Source: Actinomyces oris (lineage in GTDB: Bacteria > Actinomycetota > Actinomycetes > Actinomycetales > Actinomycetaceae). From it: DNA of 64,000 nucleotides. This document shows positions 1 through 9,178 of this stretch, piece by piece; the first letter of the stretch is position 1; each line of letters opens with the position of its first letter. The position numbers and the translations under genes are program-made. Location of the stretch: positions 558,001-622,000 of the forward strand of contig NZ_CP014232.1 in assembly GCF_001553935.1 (NCBI RefSeq). Reading direction: 5' to 3'. The notes beneath the pieces are model-generated. The model was not told the DNA's origin. It did no database searches and saw nothing but the letters and a program-made list of their open reading frames with translations.

Positions 1-409
1 CGGCACGCGCATTCTGGCGGCAAGCGCAGTCCTCGCCGCGAAAGTACGTCCTCGCAGCACAAGTGCGTTCTCGACGGCGTCGGCCACACTCCTACCGAGG
101 CCTGCTCGAAGCCCATTGCAGATAAGGGCAGTAATGCATGACGCAATCTGCTTCTAGGACTTACCTCCCACACGCCGCGGCCATCCCCTGCTCACCCCAC
201 CCTCACCCCTCACAGATCGGCGCCACCTCAACGGAAAACCTGCCTCAGAGAGCGGAACCAACCGATCGGGAGAGCGTCGTTGTCAGATGAGTGCCACCGC
301 CGGGCCGTAGCCTGAGACGCAGCCGAGGCCGCATCACATCCTGCTTCGAAGCAGGTGAGTCCGGGCGGTCCTCGTGACAGTCTCAGCTACGACGTCGTGG
401 AGGCATATC
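1..409. other. Left-edge non-coding stretch upstream of lutA
   Basis: I see no convincing gene here. The first 75 bases contain loosely repeated CCTCGC-type words. The rest is mixed-composition DNA ending in the lutA leader, with a perfect palindrome at 340-355. It probably holds the lutABC promoter, but I could not assign clear -35/-10 boxes. Confidence 0.5.
340..355. promoter_or_regulatory. Perfect 16-bp palindrome upstream of lutA, candidate operator
   Basis: The sequence CCTGCTTCGAAGCAGG is a perfect palindrome ending 54 bases before the proposed lutA start. Lactate-utilisation operons are commonly controlled by GntR-family (LutR/LldR) repressors. A binding site here is plausible by position only; no regulator gene lies in the window next to it. 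Confidence 0.4.
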
Positions 410-1240
410 GTGCGAATCGCCCTTTTCGCCACCTGTCTTGCGGACACCATGTTCCCGCAGGCAGCGCAGGCAACCGTCACCATCCTGGAGCGCCTCGGCC
501 ACCAGGTCTGCTTCCCCGAGGGACAGGTCTGCTGCGGCCAGATGCACGCCAACACCGGCTACTTCAAGCAGGCCGCCAAGATCACCCGCAACCACGTGGA
601 GACCTTCTCCCCCGTGCTCGACGGCGAGTGGGACGCCATCGTCATCCCCTCGGGCTCGTGCACCGGCGCGGCCCGTCACGAGCAGGGCCTCGTGGCCGAG
701 CACGTGGGTGACACGGCCCTGGCCAAGCGGGTCGAGCAGATCGCCACGCACACCTACGACCTCTCCGAGCTGCTCATCGATGTCCTGGGCACCGAGGACG
801 TGGGCGCCTACTTCCCGCACACGGTCACCTACCACCCCACCTGCCACTCGCTGCGCGTCGCCAAGGTCGCCGACCGCCCCTACCGCCTCCTCAAGGCCGT
901 CGAGGCCCTCACCCTCATCGACCTGCCCGACGCCGAGGTCTGCTGCGGGTTCGGCGGCACCTTCTCCATGAAGAACTCCGAGACCTCCACCGCGATGCTC
1001 GCCGACAAGATGAGCAACGTGATGTCCACGCGCGCCGAGGTCCTGTGCGCCGGCGACTACTCCTGCCTCATGCACATCGGCGGTGGCCTGTCCCGCGTCA
1101 ACTCCGGGGTGCGCATCATGCACCTGGCCGAGATCCTGGCCTCCACCAAGGACGCGCCCTTCGAGGGCAACATCTCCTTCGCCCCCAAGCACGTCCAGCA
1201 CACCGGTAACTCTCAGCACACACAGGCGGTGGCACGATGA
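410..1240 (+). CDS. lutA: Lactate utilisation protein A, (Fe-S)-binding CCG-domain subunit
   Basis: This is the first gene of a lutABC (lldEFG/ykgEFG) operon, whose products oxidise L-lactate to pyruvate using iron-sulfur centres. The protein is about 276 residues with two cysteine-rich CCG domains: CCGQ near residues 41-44 with SGSC near 81-84, and CCGFGG near 178-183. I chose GTG at 410 because GGAGG lies at 399-403 and the family begins with the MRIALFATCL-type sequence. A start at 374 would add an unrelated leader. The stop overlaps the lutB start as ATGA, indicating translational coupling. Confidence 0.9.
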   Translation: MRIALFATCLADTMFPQAAQATVTILERLGHQVCFPEGQVCCGQMHANTGYFKQAAKITRNHVETFSPVLDGEWDAIVIPSGSCTGAARHEQGLVAEHVGDTALAKRVEQIATHTYDLSELLIDVLGTEDVGAYFPHTVTYHPTCHSLRVAKVADRPYRLLKAVEALTLIDLPDAEVCCGFGGTFSMKNSETSTAMLADKMSNVMSTRAEVLCAGDYSCLMHIGGGLSRVNSGVRIMHLAEILASTKDAPFEGNISFAPKHVQHTGNSQHTQAVAR

Positions 1241-2970
1241 CACAGGTATTTCTCGGCATGCCCCACACGGGCGGGTGGCGCACCGAGGTCGAGCAGCCCG
1301 AGGACACGCTGCGCTGGGGACCCACCTTCCCCGAGGGCGCGCACAAGACGCTGGCCAACACCCAGATGCGCCGCAACCTGGGCCACGCCACGCGCACCAT
1401 CCGCTCCAAGCGCGCCGACCGCGTGTCCGAGATGCCCGACTGGGAGGACCTGCGCAACGCCGCGGAGGCCGTCAAGTTCGAGGTGGCCTCGCGCCTGCCC
1501 GAGCTGCTGGAGCAGTTCGAGGCCAACGTGACCGCCCGCGGCGGCATCGTCCACTGGGCGCGTGACGCCGCCGAGGCCAACCGGATCATCACCGACATCA
1601 TCGCCTCCAAGGGCGTCGACGACATCGTCAAGGTCAAGTCGATGGCCACCCAGGAGACGAACCTCAACGAGTACCTGGCCGACCGGGGCATCACCGCCCA
1701 CGAGACGGACCTGGCCGAGATGATTGTCCAGCTGGCCGACGACATGCCCTCGCACATCGTGGTGCCCGCGATCCACCGCAACCGCTCCGAGGTGCGCGGC
1801 ATCTTCCTGGACCGTATGGAGGACGCCCCCGCGGACCTCTCCGACGACCCCAAGGAGCTCACGGCCGCGGCCCGCTCGCACCTGCGCAACAAGTTCCTGC
1901 ACGCCTCGGTGGCCGTCTCCGGAACGAACATGGGTGTGGCCGAGACCGGCACGGTCTCGATCTACGAGTCCGAGGGCAACGGGCGCATGTGCCTGACCCT
2001 GCCGGACACGCTCATCACCCTCATGGGCATCGAGAAGCTCGTGCCTCGCTTCCAGGACGTGGAGATCTTCTCCCAGCTCCTGCCGCGCTCGGCCACCGGT
2101 GAGCGCATGAACCCCTACACCTCCATGTGGACCGGTGTCACCGAGGGCGACGGCCCCAAGGAGTTCCACCTGGTGCTCATGGACAACGGGCGCACCAAGA
2201 CCCTGGCCGACCCGGTGGGCCGCCAGGCCCTGGCCTGCATCCGCTGCGGGTCGTGCATGAACATCTGCCCCGTCTACCAGCACACCGGTGGGCATGCCTA
2301 CGGCTCGGTCTACCCCGGCCCGATCGGCTCGATCATCACACCCCAGCTCACTCAGGGGCTGGCCGACGACGACCCGGTCCACACCCTGCCCTTCGCCTCC
2401 TCCCTGTGCGGGGCCTGCGGCGAGGTGTGCCCGGTCAAGATCGACATCCCTACGATCCTCATCCACCTGCGGGCCCGCTCCGTGGACGTCAAGCGCCGCG
2501 CGGTGCCGGACGTGTGGGATGTGGCCATGAACGTCTCGGCCCCGGTGATGTCGAAGAGCTCGCTGTGGGCGGCCGCCTCGCAGACGGTCAAGGCCTCGGC
2601 GCTGCTGGGCGGCAAGGAGGGCAAGATCGGTGCCCTGCCCTTCCCGGCCTCCCTGTGGACCGGGGCGCGCGACCTGCCGGTGGCCCCCTCGGAGACCTTC
2701 CGCCAGTGGTGGAAGCGCACTCACCCCGAAGGCGAGACCCCTCTGAGCCAGGTCGTCGGCGCCCAGAGCGGCCGCGGTCACGCGGACGGCTTCCCGGCCG
2801 ACCCGCCCCCGCCTCCTGGCAAGCCGGTGTCCGGCAGCGCGAGCGCCGACGGCGAGCCCACCCCGGCCGCGCTGGACGCACGCTCGGCCATCAACAACCC
2901 TGAGCCGATCGCCCCGGAGGCACCCGCCACCCAGGCCCCGGCCGGCTCGACCAGCGAGGAGGAGCTGTGA
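1237..2970 (+). CDS. lutB: Lactate utilisation protein B, ferredoxin-type iron-sulfur subunit
   Basis: The product (577 residues) is the large LutB subunit: an N-terminal LUD domain, then two 4Fe-4S motifs, CIRCGSCMNIC at residues 334-344 and CGACGEVC at 391-398. It passes electrons from lactate oxidation with LutA and LutC. The start overlaps the lutA stop (ATGA). Family members are usually about 470-490 residues. The extra 80 or so C-terminal residues (from about 500) are rich in Pro, Ala, Gly and Ser and look disordered; their role is unknown. The stop overlaps the lutC start region. Confidence 0.92.
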   Translation: MTQVFLGMPHTGGWRTEVEQPEDTLRWGPTFPEGAHKTLANTQMRRNLGHATRTIRSKRADRVSEMPDWEDLRNAAEAVKFEVASRLPELLEQFEANVTARGGIVHWARDAAEANRIITDIIASKGVDDIVKVKSMATQETNLNEYLADRGITAHETDLAEMIVQLADDMPSHIVVPAIHRNRSEVRGIFLDRMEDAPADLSDDPKELTAAARSHLRNKFLHASVAVSGTNMGVAETGTVSIYESEGNGRMCLTLPDTLITLMGIEKLVPRFQDVEIFSQLLPRSATGERMNPYTSMWTGVTEGDGPKEFHLVLMDNGRTKTLADPVGRQALACIRCGSCMNICPVYQHTGGHAYGSVYPGPIGSIITPQLTQGLADDDPVHTLPFASSLCGACGEVCPVKIDIPTILIHLRARSVDVKRRAVPDVWDVAMNVSAPVMSKSSLWAAASQTVKASALLGGKEGKIGALPFPASLWTGARDLPVAPSETFRQWWKRTHPEGETPLSQVVGAQSGRGHADGFPADPPPPPGKPVSGSASADGEPTPAALDARSAINNPEPIAPEAPATQAPAGSTSEEEL

Positions 2971-3620
2971 TGGATGCGAAGTCCGCGATCCTGGCCCGCG
3001 CCCGCGACGCGATCTCGCGGTCCCAGACCCGACCGGTGGGGCCGATCCCGCGCAACTACATCCGCTCCGGGGAGAATCCCCCCGGCTCCAAGCCCGTCGT
3101 TGACGAGATGATCGAGAAGCTCGAGGACTACTCGGCCGAGGTCATCGTCGCCCCTAAGGACGCGGCGATCCTGGATGCCATCGACGAGCTGCTCGGCGAG
3201 GCGCGCTCCGTCGTCGTCCCCGCCGGACTGCCCGAGGACTACAAGAAGGCGGCAGCGCGCAACGGCCGCACCGTGGTGGAGGACTCCCGCGAGGAGGCCA
3301 TCGCCACCCTCGACCTCAATGAGATCGACGCCGTTCTGACCTGCTCGCGGGTGGGCATCTCGATCTCGGGGACGATCGTCCTCGACGGCGAGCCGGACCA
3401 GGGCCGCCGGGCCATCTCGCTGGTGCCGGACAAGCACGTCGTGGTCCTGGAGCGCGAGACGATTATGCCGACGGTGCCGCAGGCCGTCGACGTCCTGGGA
3501 GAGCACCCCACGCGCCCGATGACGTGGATCGCCGGCGGCTCGGCCACCAGCGACATCGAGCTGGTGCGTGTCAACGGCGTGCACGGCCCGCGCAACCTGC
3601 GCGTCGTCATCGCCCACTGA
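2970..3620 (+). CDS. lutC: Lactate utilisation protein C (LUD domain)
   Basis: The third subunit of the lactate oxidation complex, about 216 residues, is a single LUD (DUF162) domain, as shown by GISISGTIVLDGEP and the RxxSLVPDKHVVV region. I prefer ATG at 2970, which overlaps the lutB stop (TGATG) and lies 7 bases after GGAGG; GTG at 2967 is also possible. All three lut genes overlap, so they form one transcript. A strong hairpin follows at 3642-3682. Confidence 0.9.
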   Translation: MDAKSAILARARDAISRSQTRPVGPIPRNYIRSGENPPGSKPVVDEMIEKLEDYSAEVIVAPKDAAILDAIDELLGEARSVVVPAGLPEDYKKAAARNGRTVVEDSREEAIATLDLNEIDAVLTCSRVGISISGTIVLDGEPDQGRRAISLVPDKHVVVLERETIMPTVPQAVDVLGEHPTRPMTWIAGGSATSDIELVRVNGVHGPRNLRVVIAH

Positions 3621-3641
3621 GGTTCATCAAGACCGCTCTCA

Positions 3642-3690
3642 CTCCGCGTCGCCCGATTGCTCACTGCTCGGGCGGCGCGGAGTCTTATCG
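3642..3690 (+). terminator. Rho-independent-type terminator after lutABC
   Basis: Arms 3642-3656 and 3668-3682 pair over 15 positions with one G-U type mismatch, around an 11-base loop. The T-rich stretch TCTTATCGT follows. It sits 21 bases after the lutC stop. Confidence 0.75.
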
Positions 3691-3839
3691 TCTCTTCCCT
3701 GCTCCCGCAAGAGTTTCACGGGGATCAGGGCGAGGGGCGGACCGTTCCGCTGAGGCCTCCCGGAGTGGACGCCCACCGGATTTCCAAGGAGGCCGGGTTG
3801 ACTGAAGGCCACTGGTGGCAGCGCGGAAAGGACCTCTTC

Positions 3840-5354
3840 TTGACCATCTCACTGACTGAGTCACCCCTGGCCCCCGACTACGACCGCTCCGCCATGACCA
3901 CCGGGATCGTCCACATCGGCGTGGGCGGCTTCCACCGCGCCCACGAGGCCGCCTACCTCGACCGGCTCATGCGCCGGCGCGCCGGATCCGGCCCCGGCGG
4001 CGGAGCAGCCGCCGCAGCGGGCGGATCCTGCCTGGAGTGGGGGATCTGCGGCGTCGGCCTATTGCCCGGGGACGCCCGGATGCGTGACGTGCTGGCGGCT
4101 CAGGACCACCTCTACACCCTGGTGCTCAAGCATCCCGGTGGGCTGCGCGATCCAGCGGTCATCGGCTCGATCCACAACTACCTCTTCGCCCCCGACGACC
4201 CCGAGGTCGTCCTGGCCCTCCTGAGCGCACCGACCACCCAGATCGTCTCGCTGACGGTCACCGAGGGCGGCTACAACGTTGACGATGCCACCGCCGCGTT
4301 CCGCACTGAGGCACCCGGAGCCGTCCATGACGCCGAGCACCCGGGCGAGCCCACGACCGCCTTCGGCTACATCGTTGAGGCGCTGAGGCGTCGTCGGGAG
4401 GCGGGGATCGCTCCGCTGACGATCATGAGCTGCGACAACCTGCCCGGTAACGGGAAGGCGGCTCGCACGGCGGTGGTCTGCCAGGCCGCGATGAGCAACC
4501 CTGAGCTGGCGGACTGGATCGACGGGAACGTCGCCTTCCCCAGCTGCATGGTGGACCGCATCACCCCGCGCACCACGCGGGCTGACGTCGCCGAGCTGCA
4601 ACGGGCACTCGGTGTGGAGGACGCCTGGCCGGTGGTCTGCGAGCCCTTCACCCAGTGGGTGATCGAGGACGACTTCCCAGCCGGGCGGCCCCCGTGGGAG
4701 GAGGTCGGGGTGCAGATGGTCGACGACGTCGTCCCCTACGAGCTCATGAAACTGCGTCTGCTCAACGCCTCCCACCAGGGGCTGGCCCACTGGGGGCGGC
4801 TGCTGGGGATCGAGTACGCGCACGAGGCCGCGGCCGATGCGGATATCGCCGCCTGGGTGAGGGCCTATCTTGAGCGCGAGGCGCGGGCCACCCTGCGCTC
4901 GGTGCCGGGGATCGACCTGGACGACTACATCAGCACGCTCTTCAAGCGTTTCACCAACGAGGCGATCGCAGACACGCTCTTCCGCCTGGCGCAGGACGCC
5001 TCCAGCCGGATGCCGAAGTTCGTCCTGGGCACGGTGCGCGACAACCTCACCGCCGGCGGGCCGATCCGCCTGGGAACGGCGATGGTGGCGGCCTGGGCGC
5101 TGGGCGATGAGGGCGTCGACGAGACCGGCAAGGCGATCGCCATCGACGACCCGCTGGCCGACGAGCTGCTGCTCCTGGCTGCCGCGCAGAGGTCCGGTCA
5201 CGAGACGGCCTTCATCTCCCACGAGGGGGTCTTCGGGGACCTGGCGACCAACAAGCGCTTCCGACGCACCTTCGTCGAGGAGCTCGAGGCCCTGCGGCGC
5301 CAGGGGGCGCGGGAGCGTCTGCGAGCCCTGGCCGGCCACACCCGGGCGGCCTAG
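3840..5354 (+). CDS. Mannitol dehydrogenase family protein (mannitol/fructuronate oxidoreductase)
   Basis: The protein is an NAD-dependent polyol or hexuronate oxidoreductase of the long-chain mannitol dehydrogenase family (mannitol 2-dehydrogenase, fructuronate and tagaturonate reductases). The N-terminal motif GIVHIGVGGFHRAHEAAYLD binds the cofactor. The C-terminal domain carries KLRLLNASHQGLA, matching the catalytic KxxxLNxxH pattern. I chose TTG at 3840 (GGAAAGGA upstream), giving about 504 residues starting shortly before the conserved YDRS. TTG at 3798 with AAGGAGG before it is a real alternative. Substrate cannot be told from sequence. The gene stands alone between the lut terminator and a repeat. 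Confidence 0.85.
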   Translation: MTISLTESPLAPDYDRSAMTTGIVHIGVGGFHRAHEAAYLDRLMRRRAGSGPGGGAAAAAGGSCLEWGICGVGLLPGDARMRDVLAAQDHLYTLVLKHPGGLRDPAVIGSIHNYLFAPDDPEVVLALLSAPTTQIVSLTVTEGGYNVDDATAAFRTEAPGAVHDAEHPGEPTTAFGYIVEALRRRREAGIAPLTIMSCDNLPGNGKAARTAVVCQAAMSNPELADWIDGNVAFPSCMVDRITPRTTRADVAELQRALGVEDAWPVVCEPFTQWVIEDDFPAGRPPWEEVGVQMVDDVVPYELMKLRLLNASHQGLAHWGRLLGIEYAHEAAADADIAAWVRAYLEREARATLRSVPGIDLDDYISTLFKRFTNEAIADTLFRLAQDASSRMPKFVLGTVRDNLTAGGPIRLGTAMVAAWALGDEGVDETGKAIAIDDPLADELLLLAAAQRSGHETAFISHEGVFGDLATNKRFRRTFVEELEALRRQGARERLRALAGHTRAA

Positions 5355-5751
5355 GCCCGGGCTGTCGGCCCCCGCCGTCCTGCGGTCGGGGACATTCGAC
5401 GCGTCCGGGGACGTGCCGCTCCCGGCGGGGACATCGCGCGCGTCCGGGTGCAGGATTCCTGTCCCCGACGGCGTCGTATGCCCCTGGCTGGAAGGACACG
5501 CACCCGGCCGCGTGGATTGTCCCCCGCCGTCGAGCAGACGCCGCCTCACCGGAGAGACTGGCGCCTCGCAGAAATTAAGAATCTCTCCCTCCCGTTAGAC
5601 GGATTGCTTAGGCTATCCTTGCTTCGGTGACCTTTGTCCCATAGCATGAGGTGGTTCGTGGACCTCAGTGCCGGCCACGGGGGCCGGCCGCCTCCACGAG
5701 CACTCCGCGCCGCGCGGAGCGTCCAGAATCCGACTCACCGATGAGGTTCCT
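5355..5751. other. Gap between polyol dehydrogenase and lldD
   Basis: This 397-base gap has no gene. Its first half is an interspersed repeat (5378-5530). Its second half should hold the lldD promoter; an AT-richer tract with TTAGAC and TATCCT elements lies near 5590-5620, at non-ideal spacing. A short hairpin (CTCCGCG/CGCGGAG, 5703-5719) lies in the lldD leader. Confidence 0.5.
5378..5530 (-). repeat. Interspersed repeat, copy A (minus orientation)
   Basis: Read on the minus strand this segment aligns with 59730-59877 on the plus strand. Both share CACGCGGCCGGGTGC-like, TTCCAGCC, CGTCGGGGACAG and a closing TCGAATGTCCCCG block in the same order, at roughly 70 percent identity by eye. The element is built of repeated GGGGACA/TGTCCCC words. 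Neither copy encodes an obvious protein. Confidence 0.6.
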
Positions 5752-7020
5752 ATGGTCAAGCGCCAGCTGCCCAACCCGAGCGAGATCTTCGAGCTGCTCC
5801 ACTTCAAGACGCCCGAGCTCAACCCCAGGCGTCGCCGCCTCGACGCCGCACTGACCACCTGGGACCTGCGCAAGATCGCTAAGCGCCGCACTCCGGCCGC
5901 GGCCTTCGACTACACCGACGGCGCCGCCGAGGGTGAGGTCTCCCTGCGCCGCGCCCGCCAGGCCTTCCGCGACATCGAGTTCCACCCCGACATCCTGCGC
6001 CCGGCCATCGACGTCGACACCTCCTGCGAAATCCTGGGCGGACGCTCGGCCATGCCCTTCGGTATCGCGCCCACCGGCTTCACCCGCCTCATGCAGACCG
6101 AGGGCGAGGTCGCCGGGGCCGGGGCCGCCGGCGCCGCCGGGATCCCCTTCACCCTGTCCACGCTGGGCACCACCTCCATCGAGGACGTCAAGGCCGCCAA
6201 CCCCCACGGGCGCAACTGGTTCCAGCTCTACGTCATGCGCCAGCGCGAGATCTCCTACGGGCTGGTCGAGCGTGCCGCGGCCGCCGGCTTCGACACCCTC
6301 ATGTTCACCGTGGACACCCCCGTGGCCGGGGCCCGCCTGCGCGACAAGCGCAACGGCTTCTCCATCCCTCCCCAGATCACGGCCGGCACCGTCCTCAACG
6401 CGATCCCCCGCCCGTGGTGGTGGTACGACTTCCTGACCACGCCCAAGCTGGAGTTCGCCTCCCTGAAGTCCACCGGCGGCACCGTGGGCGAGCTGCTCGA
6501 CAACGCCATGGACCCCACCATCAGCGACGAGGACCTCAAGGTCATCCGCTCCATGTGGCCGGGCAAGATCGTCATCAAGGGCGTGCAGACGGTGGAGGAC
6601 TCCAAGCGCCTCATCGACCTGGGCGTCGACGGCGTCCTGCTGTCCAACCACGGCGGGCGCCAGCTCGACCGCGCCCCCATCCCCTTCCGCCTCCTGCCCG
6701 AGGTGGTCCGGGAGGTCGGCAAGGACGCCACGATCATGGTCGACACCGGCATCATGAACGGCGCCGACGTCGTGGCCGCCGTCGCCCTGGGGGCCAAGTT
6801 CGGGCTCGTGGGCCGCGCCTACCTCTACGGCCTCATGGCCGGCGGGCGCGAGGGCGTGGACCGCATGATCGAGATCCTCTCCGACGAGGTCATCCGCACC
6901 ATGAAGCTCCTGGGCGTCTCCAGCCTGGACGAGCTCGAGCCGCGCCACGTCACCCAGCTGACCCGCCTGACCCCGGTGCGCCCGAACGTCAAGGCCGCAG
7001 CCGACGCCCTGGGCCGCTGA
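5752..7020 (+). CDS. lldD: FMN-dependent L-lactate dehydrogenase
   Basis: The product (422 residues) belongs to the FMN alpha-hydroxy-acid dehydrogenase family. It most likely oxidises L-lactate to pyruvate and feeds electrons to the quinone pool at the membrane. [12 protein letters not shown] near residue 300 holds the catalytic His and substrate Arg; DTGIMNG and GRAYLYGL belong to the FMN phosphate site. ATG at 5752 has GAGG 5 bases upstream; an in-frame start at 5668 would add a non-conserved leader. With lutABC nearby, the strain has two lactate oxidation routes. Glycolate oxidase activity cannot be excluded from sequence. Confidence 0.88.
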   Translation: MVKRQLPNPSEIFELLHFKTPELNPRRRRLDAALTTWDLRKIAKRRTPAAAFDYTDGAAEGEVSLRRARQAFRDIEFHPDILRPAIDVDTSCEILGGRSAMPFGIAPTGFTRLMQTEGEVAGAGAAGAAGIPFTLSTLGTTSIEDVKAANPHGRNWFQLYVMRQREISYGLVERAAAAGFDTLMFTVDTPVAGARLRDKRNGFSIPPQITAGTVLNAIPRPWWWYDFLTTPKLEFASLKSTGGTVGELLDNAMDPTISDEDLKVIRSMWPGKIVIKGVQTVEDSKRLIDLGVDGVLLSNHGGRQLDRAPIPFRLLPEVVREVGKDATIMVDTGIMNGADVVAAVALGAKFGLVGRAYLYGLMAGGREGVDRMIEILSDEVIRTMKLLGVSSLDELEPRHVTQLTRLTPVRPNVKAAADALGR

Positions 7021-7333
7021 GGGCCCCGACCCGCGCAGTCCTACCGACCTGCCCCTCCGCGCGTCGTCGGAGGAGTCCCCGTCATCCGCCCGGCGCGGCG
7101 GTACCCGGTGGCCCCGGAGAAGAGACCCCAGTGGTCACTTCTCCGGGGCCGCCGTCGTCTGCCCAAGAACCGGAAGCATGCCGGAAACAGGCCGGGCGCT
7201 ATGGTCTGGGCACCATCACTTCTGACCTCGGCGACAGGTCTGTGCCCCCTCACGTCAGACGGAGCACCCGGCGCCCTGGATCACCCCTGCGGCCGGCCCC
7301 GAGTGGCCACCGCCCCGAGGAAGGGACAGCGCC
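7021..7333. other. Gap between lldD and first POT gene
   Basis: This 313-base gap has no gene. It contains the perfect hairpin at 7110-7150. The remainder should be the leader of the peptide transporter gene; no clear promoter boxes were recognised. Confidence 0.45.
7110..7150 (+). terminator. Hairpin terminator after lldD
   Basis: Arms GGCCCCGGAGAAG (7110-7122) and CTTCTCCGGGGCC (7138-7150) are perfectly complementary with a 15-base loop. No T-run follows, so efficiency without a factor is uncertain. Confidence 0.6.
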
Positions 7334-8977
7334 ATGGCACAGTCCGAGTCCGATTCGACGTCAGGCCCGATGTCAGACTCGACATCCGGCCCAATGTCAG
7401 CCCCCGCGACGGCGGTCAACGAGCGCGAGGACGAGCTCACCGGGCCCGGCCGTCTCATCTCCAGCCGGTGGCGGCCCCGCAGCCTGCGCACGACGCCGTC
7501 GAGGCAGGACCGGGGACTGTTCGGCCACCCCCGCGGACTGCCCTGGATGCTCAACGTGGAGATGTGGGAGCGCTTCTCCTACTACGGCATGCGCGCCATC
7601 CTTCTCTATTTCATCACCGACACGGTCGCCCGCGGCGGCCTGGGCCTGAGCGAGACCAGCGGACAGGTCGTCATCGCGCTCTACGGCATGGCCGTCTACT
7701 TCCTGGCCATCCCCGGCGGCATCTTCGCCGACCGCATCATCGGGCCCTGGCTGTCCACCCTCTACGGCGGCGTCGTCATCATGGCCGGACACATCTGCCT
7801 GACCATCCCCAGCGCCGTGACCTCCTGGACGGGAATCGTGCTGGTGGCCGTAGGCACCGGCTTCATCAAACCGAACCTGACGACCATCGTCGGCGGCCTC
7901 TACGACGACGATGACATCCGGCGCGACGCCGGCTTCCAGCTGTTCTACATGTCCATCAACGTCGGCGCCTTCGCCTCTCCTCTGCTGACCGGCTGGCTGC
8001 GCGAGCACTACGGCTACCACGCCGGCTTCTCCTCGGCCGCCGTCGGCATGGCCTTCGCCTTGGGCGCCTTCATCTACGGTCGCCACAAGCTCTCCGCCTT
8101 CGCCTTCACCGTCCCGAGCCCCATCCGCCCCCAGGAGCGCCGGCGACTGCTGCTGGGCTCCCTCGGCGTCCTGGTCGCCGTCGGCGCTGTCGTGGCCGCT
8201 CTGAAGGCGATCACCGGAAACCTGGTGACCACCGTCGCCACGGCGGGCCTGCTCGTGCCGGTCGGTGCGGCCGTGGCCTACTTCGTGGTCATGTTCCGCT
8301 CCCCGAAGGTCACCGCCCCCGAGCGCACGCACCTGCGCGCCTACATCCCCCTGTGGATCGGCGCGGTCCTGTTCTTCATGATTACCGAGCAGGCGGCCGG
8401 CAAGATGGCCACCTTCGCCGACTCCAACACGGATCTGCGGCTGCCCCTGTTCGGCTGGTCGATCACCGCGGAGGCCTATCAGTCTGTCAACCCCGCGGCG
8501 ATCGTGATCCTGGCCCCGCTGATCGGCATGCTTTTCACCCGGAGGGCGGGCCGGTTCCCCTCCACCATCATGAAGTTCGTCATCGCGGTGCTCATCGTGG
8601 GGCTCTCGGCGCTCATGCTGGGCTACGGCTTCCAGATCTGGCCGGGCGGGGAGCACCTGTCCCCCTGGTGGTTCCTGGCGCTGGTCTACGTCATCCAGAC
8701 CGTGGCCGAGCTGTTCCTGACCCCGGTCGGCCTGGCCACGACGACCGCCCTGGCCCCCAAGAGCTTCGCCTCCCAGGCGATGGGGCTGTGGTGGCTCAGC
8801 GTCGCCACCGGGCAGGGCGTGGCCGGCTTCGTCATCGCCCAGACCGAGAACGCCTCCGACGCCACCTACTACTACGGCCTGGGCGTGGCCACGCTGCTCA
8901 TGGCCCTGGTGCTGTTCGCCGTCGCCCCGTGGACGCAGCGGCAGATGGCCGACGTCGAGGTCGCCGCGCAGGACTAG
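7334..8977 (+). CDS. POT/PTR family proton-dependent oligopeptide transporter
   Basis: This 547-residue integral membrane protein imports di- and tripeptides with protons. The family motif ExxERFSYYGMRA (near residues 75-87) is intact, followed by GGIFADRIIGPW and about 12-14 hydrophobic helices. The cytoplasmic N-terminus has about 65 hydrophilic residues, including a twice-repeated SDSTSGPMS segment. ATG at 7334 has GAAGGGA upstream. The next gene is a close paralogue, with long identical nucleotide blocks. Confidence 0.9.
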   Translation: MAQSESDSTSGPMSDSTSGPMSAPATAVNEREDELTGPGRLISSRWRPRSLRTTPSRQDRGLFGHPRGLPWMLNVEMWERFSYYGMRAILLYFITDTVARGGLGLSETSGQVVIALYGMAVYFLAIPGGIFADRIIGPWLSTLYGGVVIMAGHICLTIPSAVTSWTGIVLVAVGTGFIKPNLTTIVGGLYDDDDIRRDAGFQLFYMSINVGAFASPLLTGWLREHYGYHAGFSSAAVGMAFALGAFIYGRHKLSAFAFTVPSPIRPQERRRLLLGSLGVLVAVGAVVAALKAITGNLVTTVATAGLLVPVGAAVAYFVVMFRSPKVTAPERTHLRAYIPLWIGAVLFFMITEQAAGKMATFADSNTDLRLPLFGWSITAEAYQSVNPAAIVILAPLIGMLFTRRAGRFPSTIMKFVIAVLIVGLSALMLGYGFQIWPGGEHLSPWWFLALVYVIQTVAELFLTPVGLATTTALAPKSFASQAMGLWWLSVATGQGVAGFVIAQTENASDATYYYGLGVATLLMALVLFAVAPWTQRQMADVEVAAQD

Positions 8978-9178
8978 GCGCGGCTGCCGCCGATGGATCC
9001 CAGAGGGGGCCATGAGCGTCCCCGACTCGCCGACCTCATGGGCTGCTTCGCTCAGCCGCCTTCACATTCTCCCGAAATTGCCTCACGGTCGGGGTAGGGT
9101 GCGTGGGTACCTGTGGTTCGTACCGGACACTGACGGTCCGGCGGCACACCTCACCTGACCACAGGAAGGGAGAGTCTC

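Noticed and set aside
383..1243. Long minus-strand open frame opposite lutA
   Set aside because: It has His/Gly/Val-rich composition typical of an antisense shadow in GC-rich DNA and no family likeness; the plus frame is lutA.
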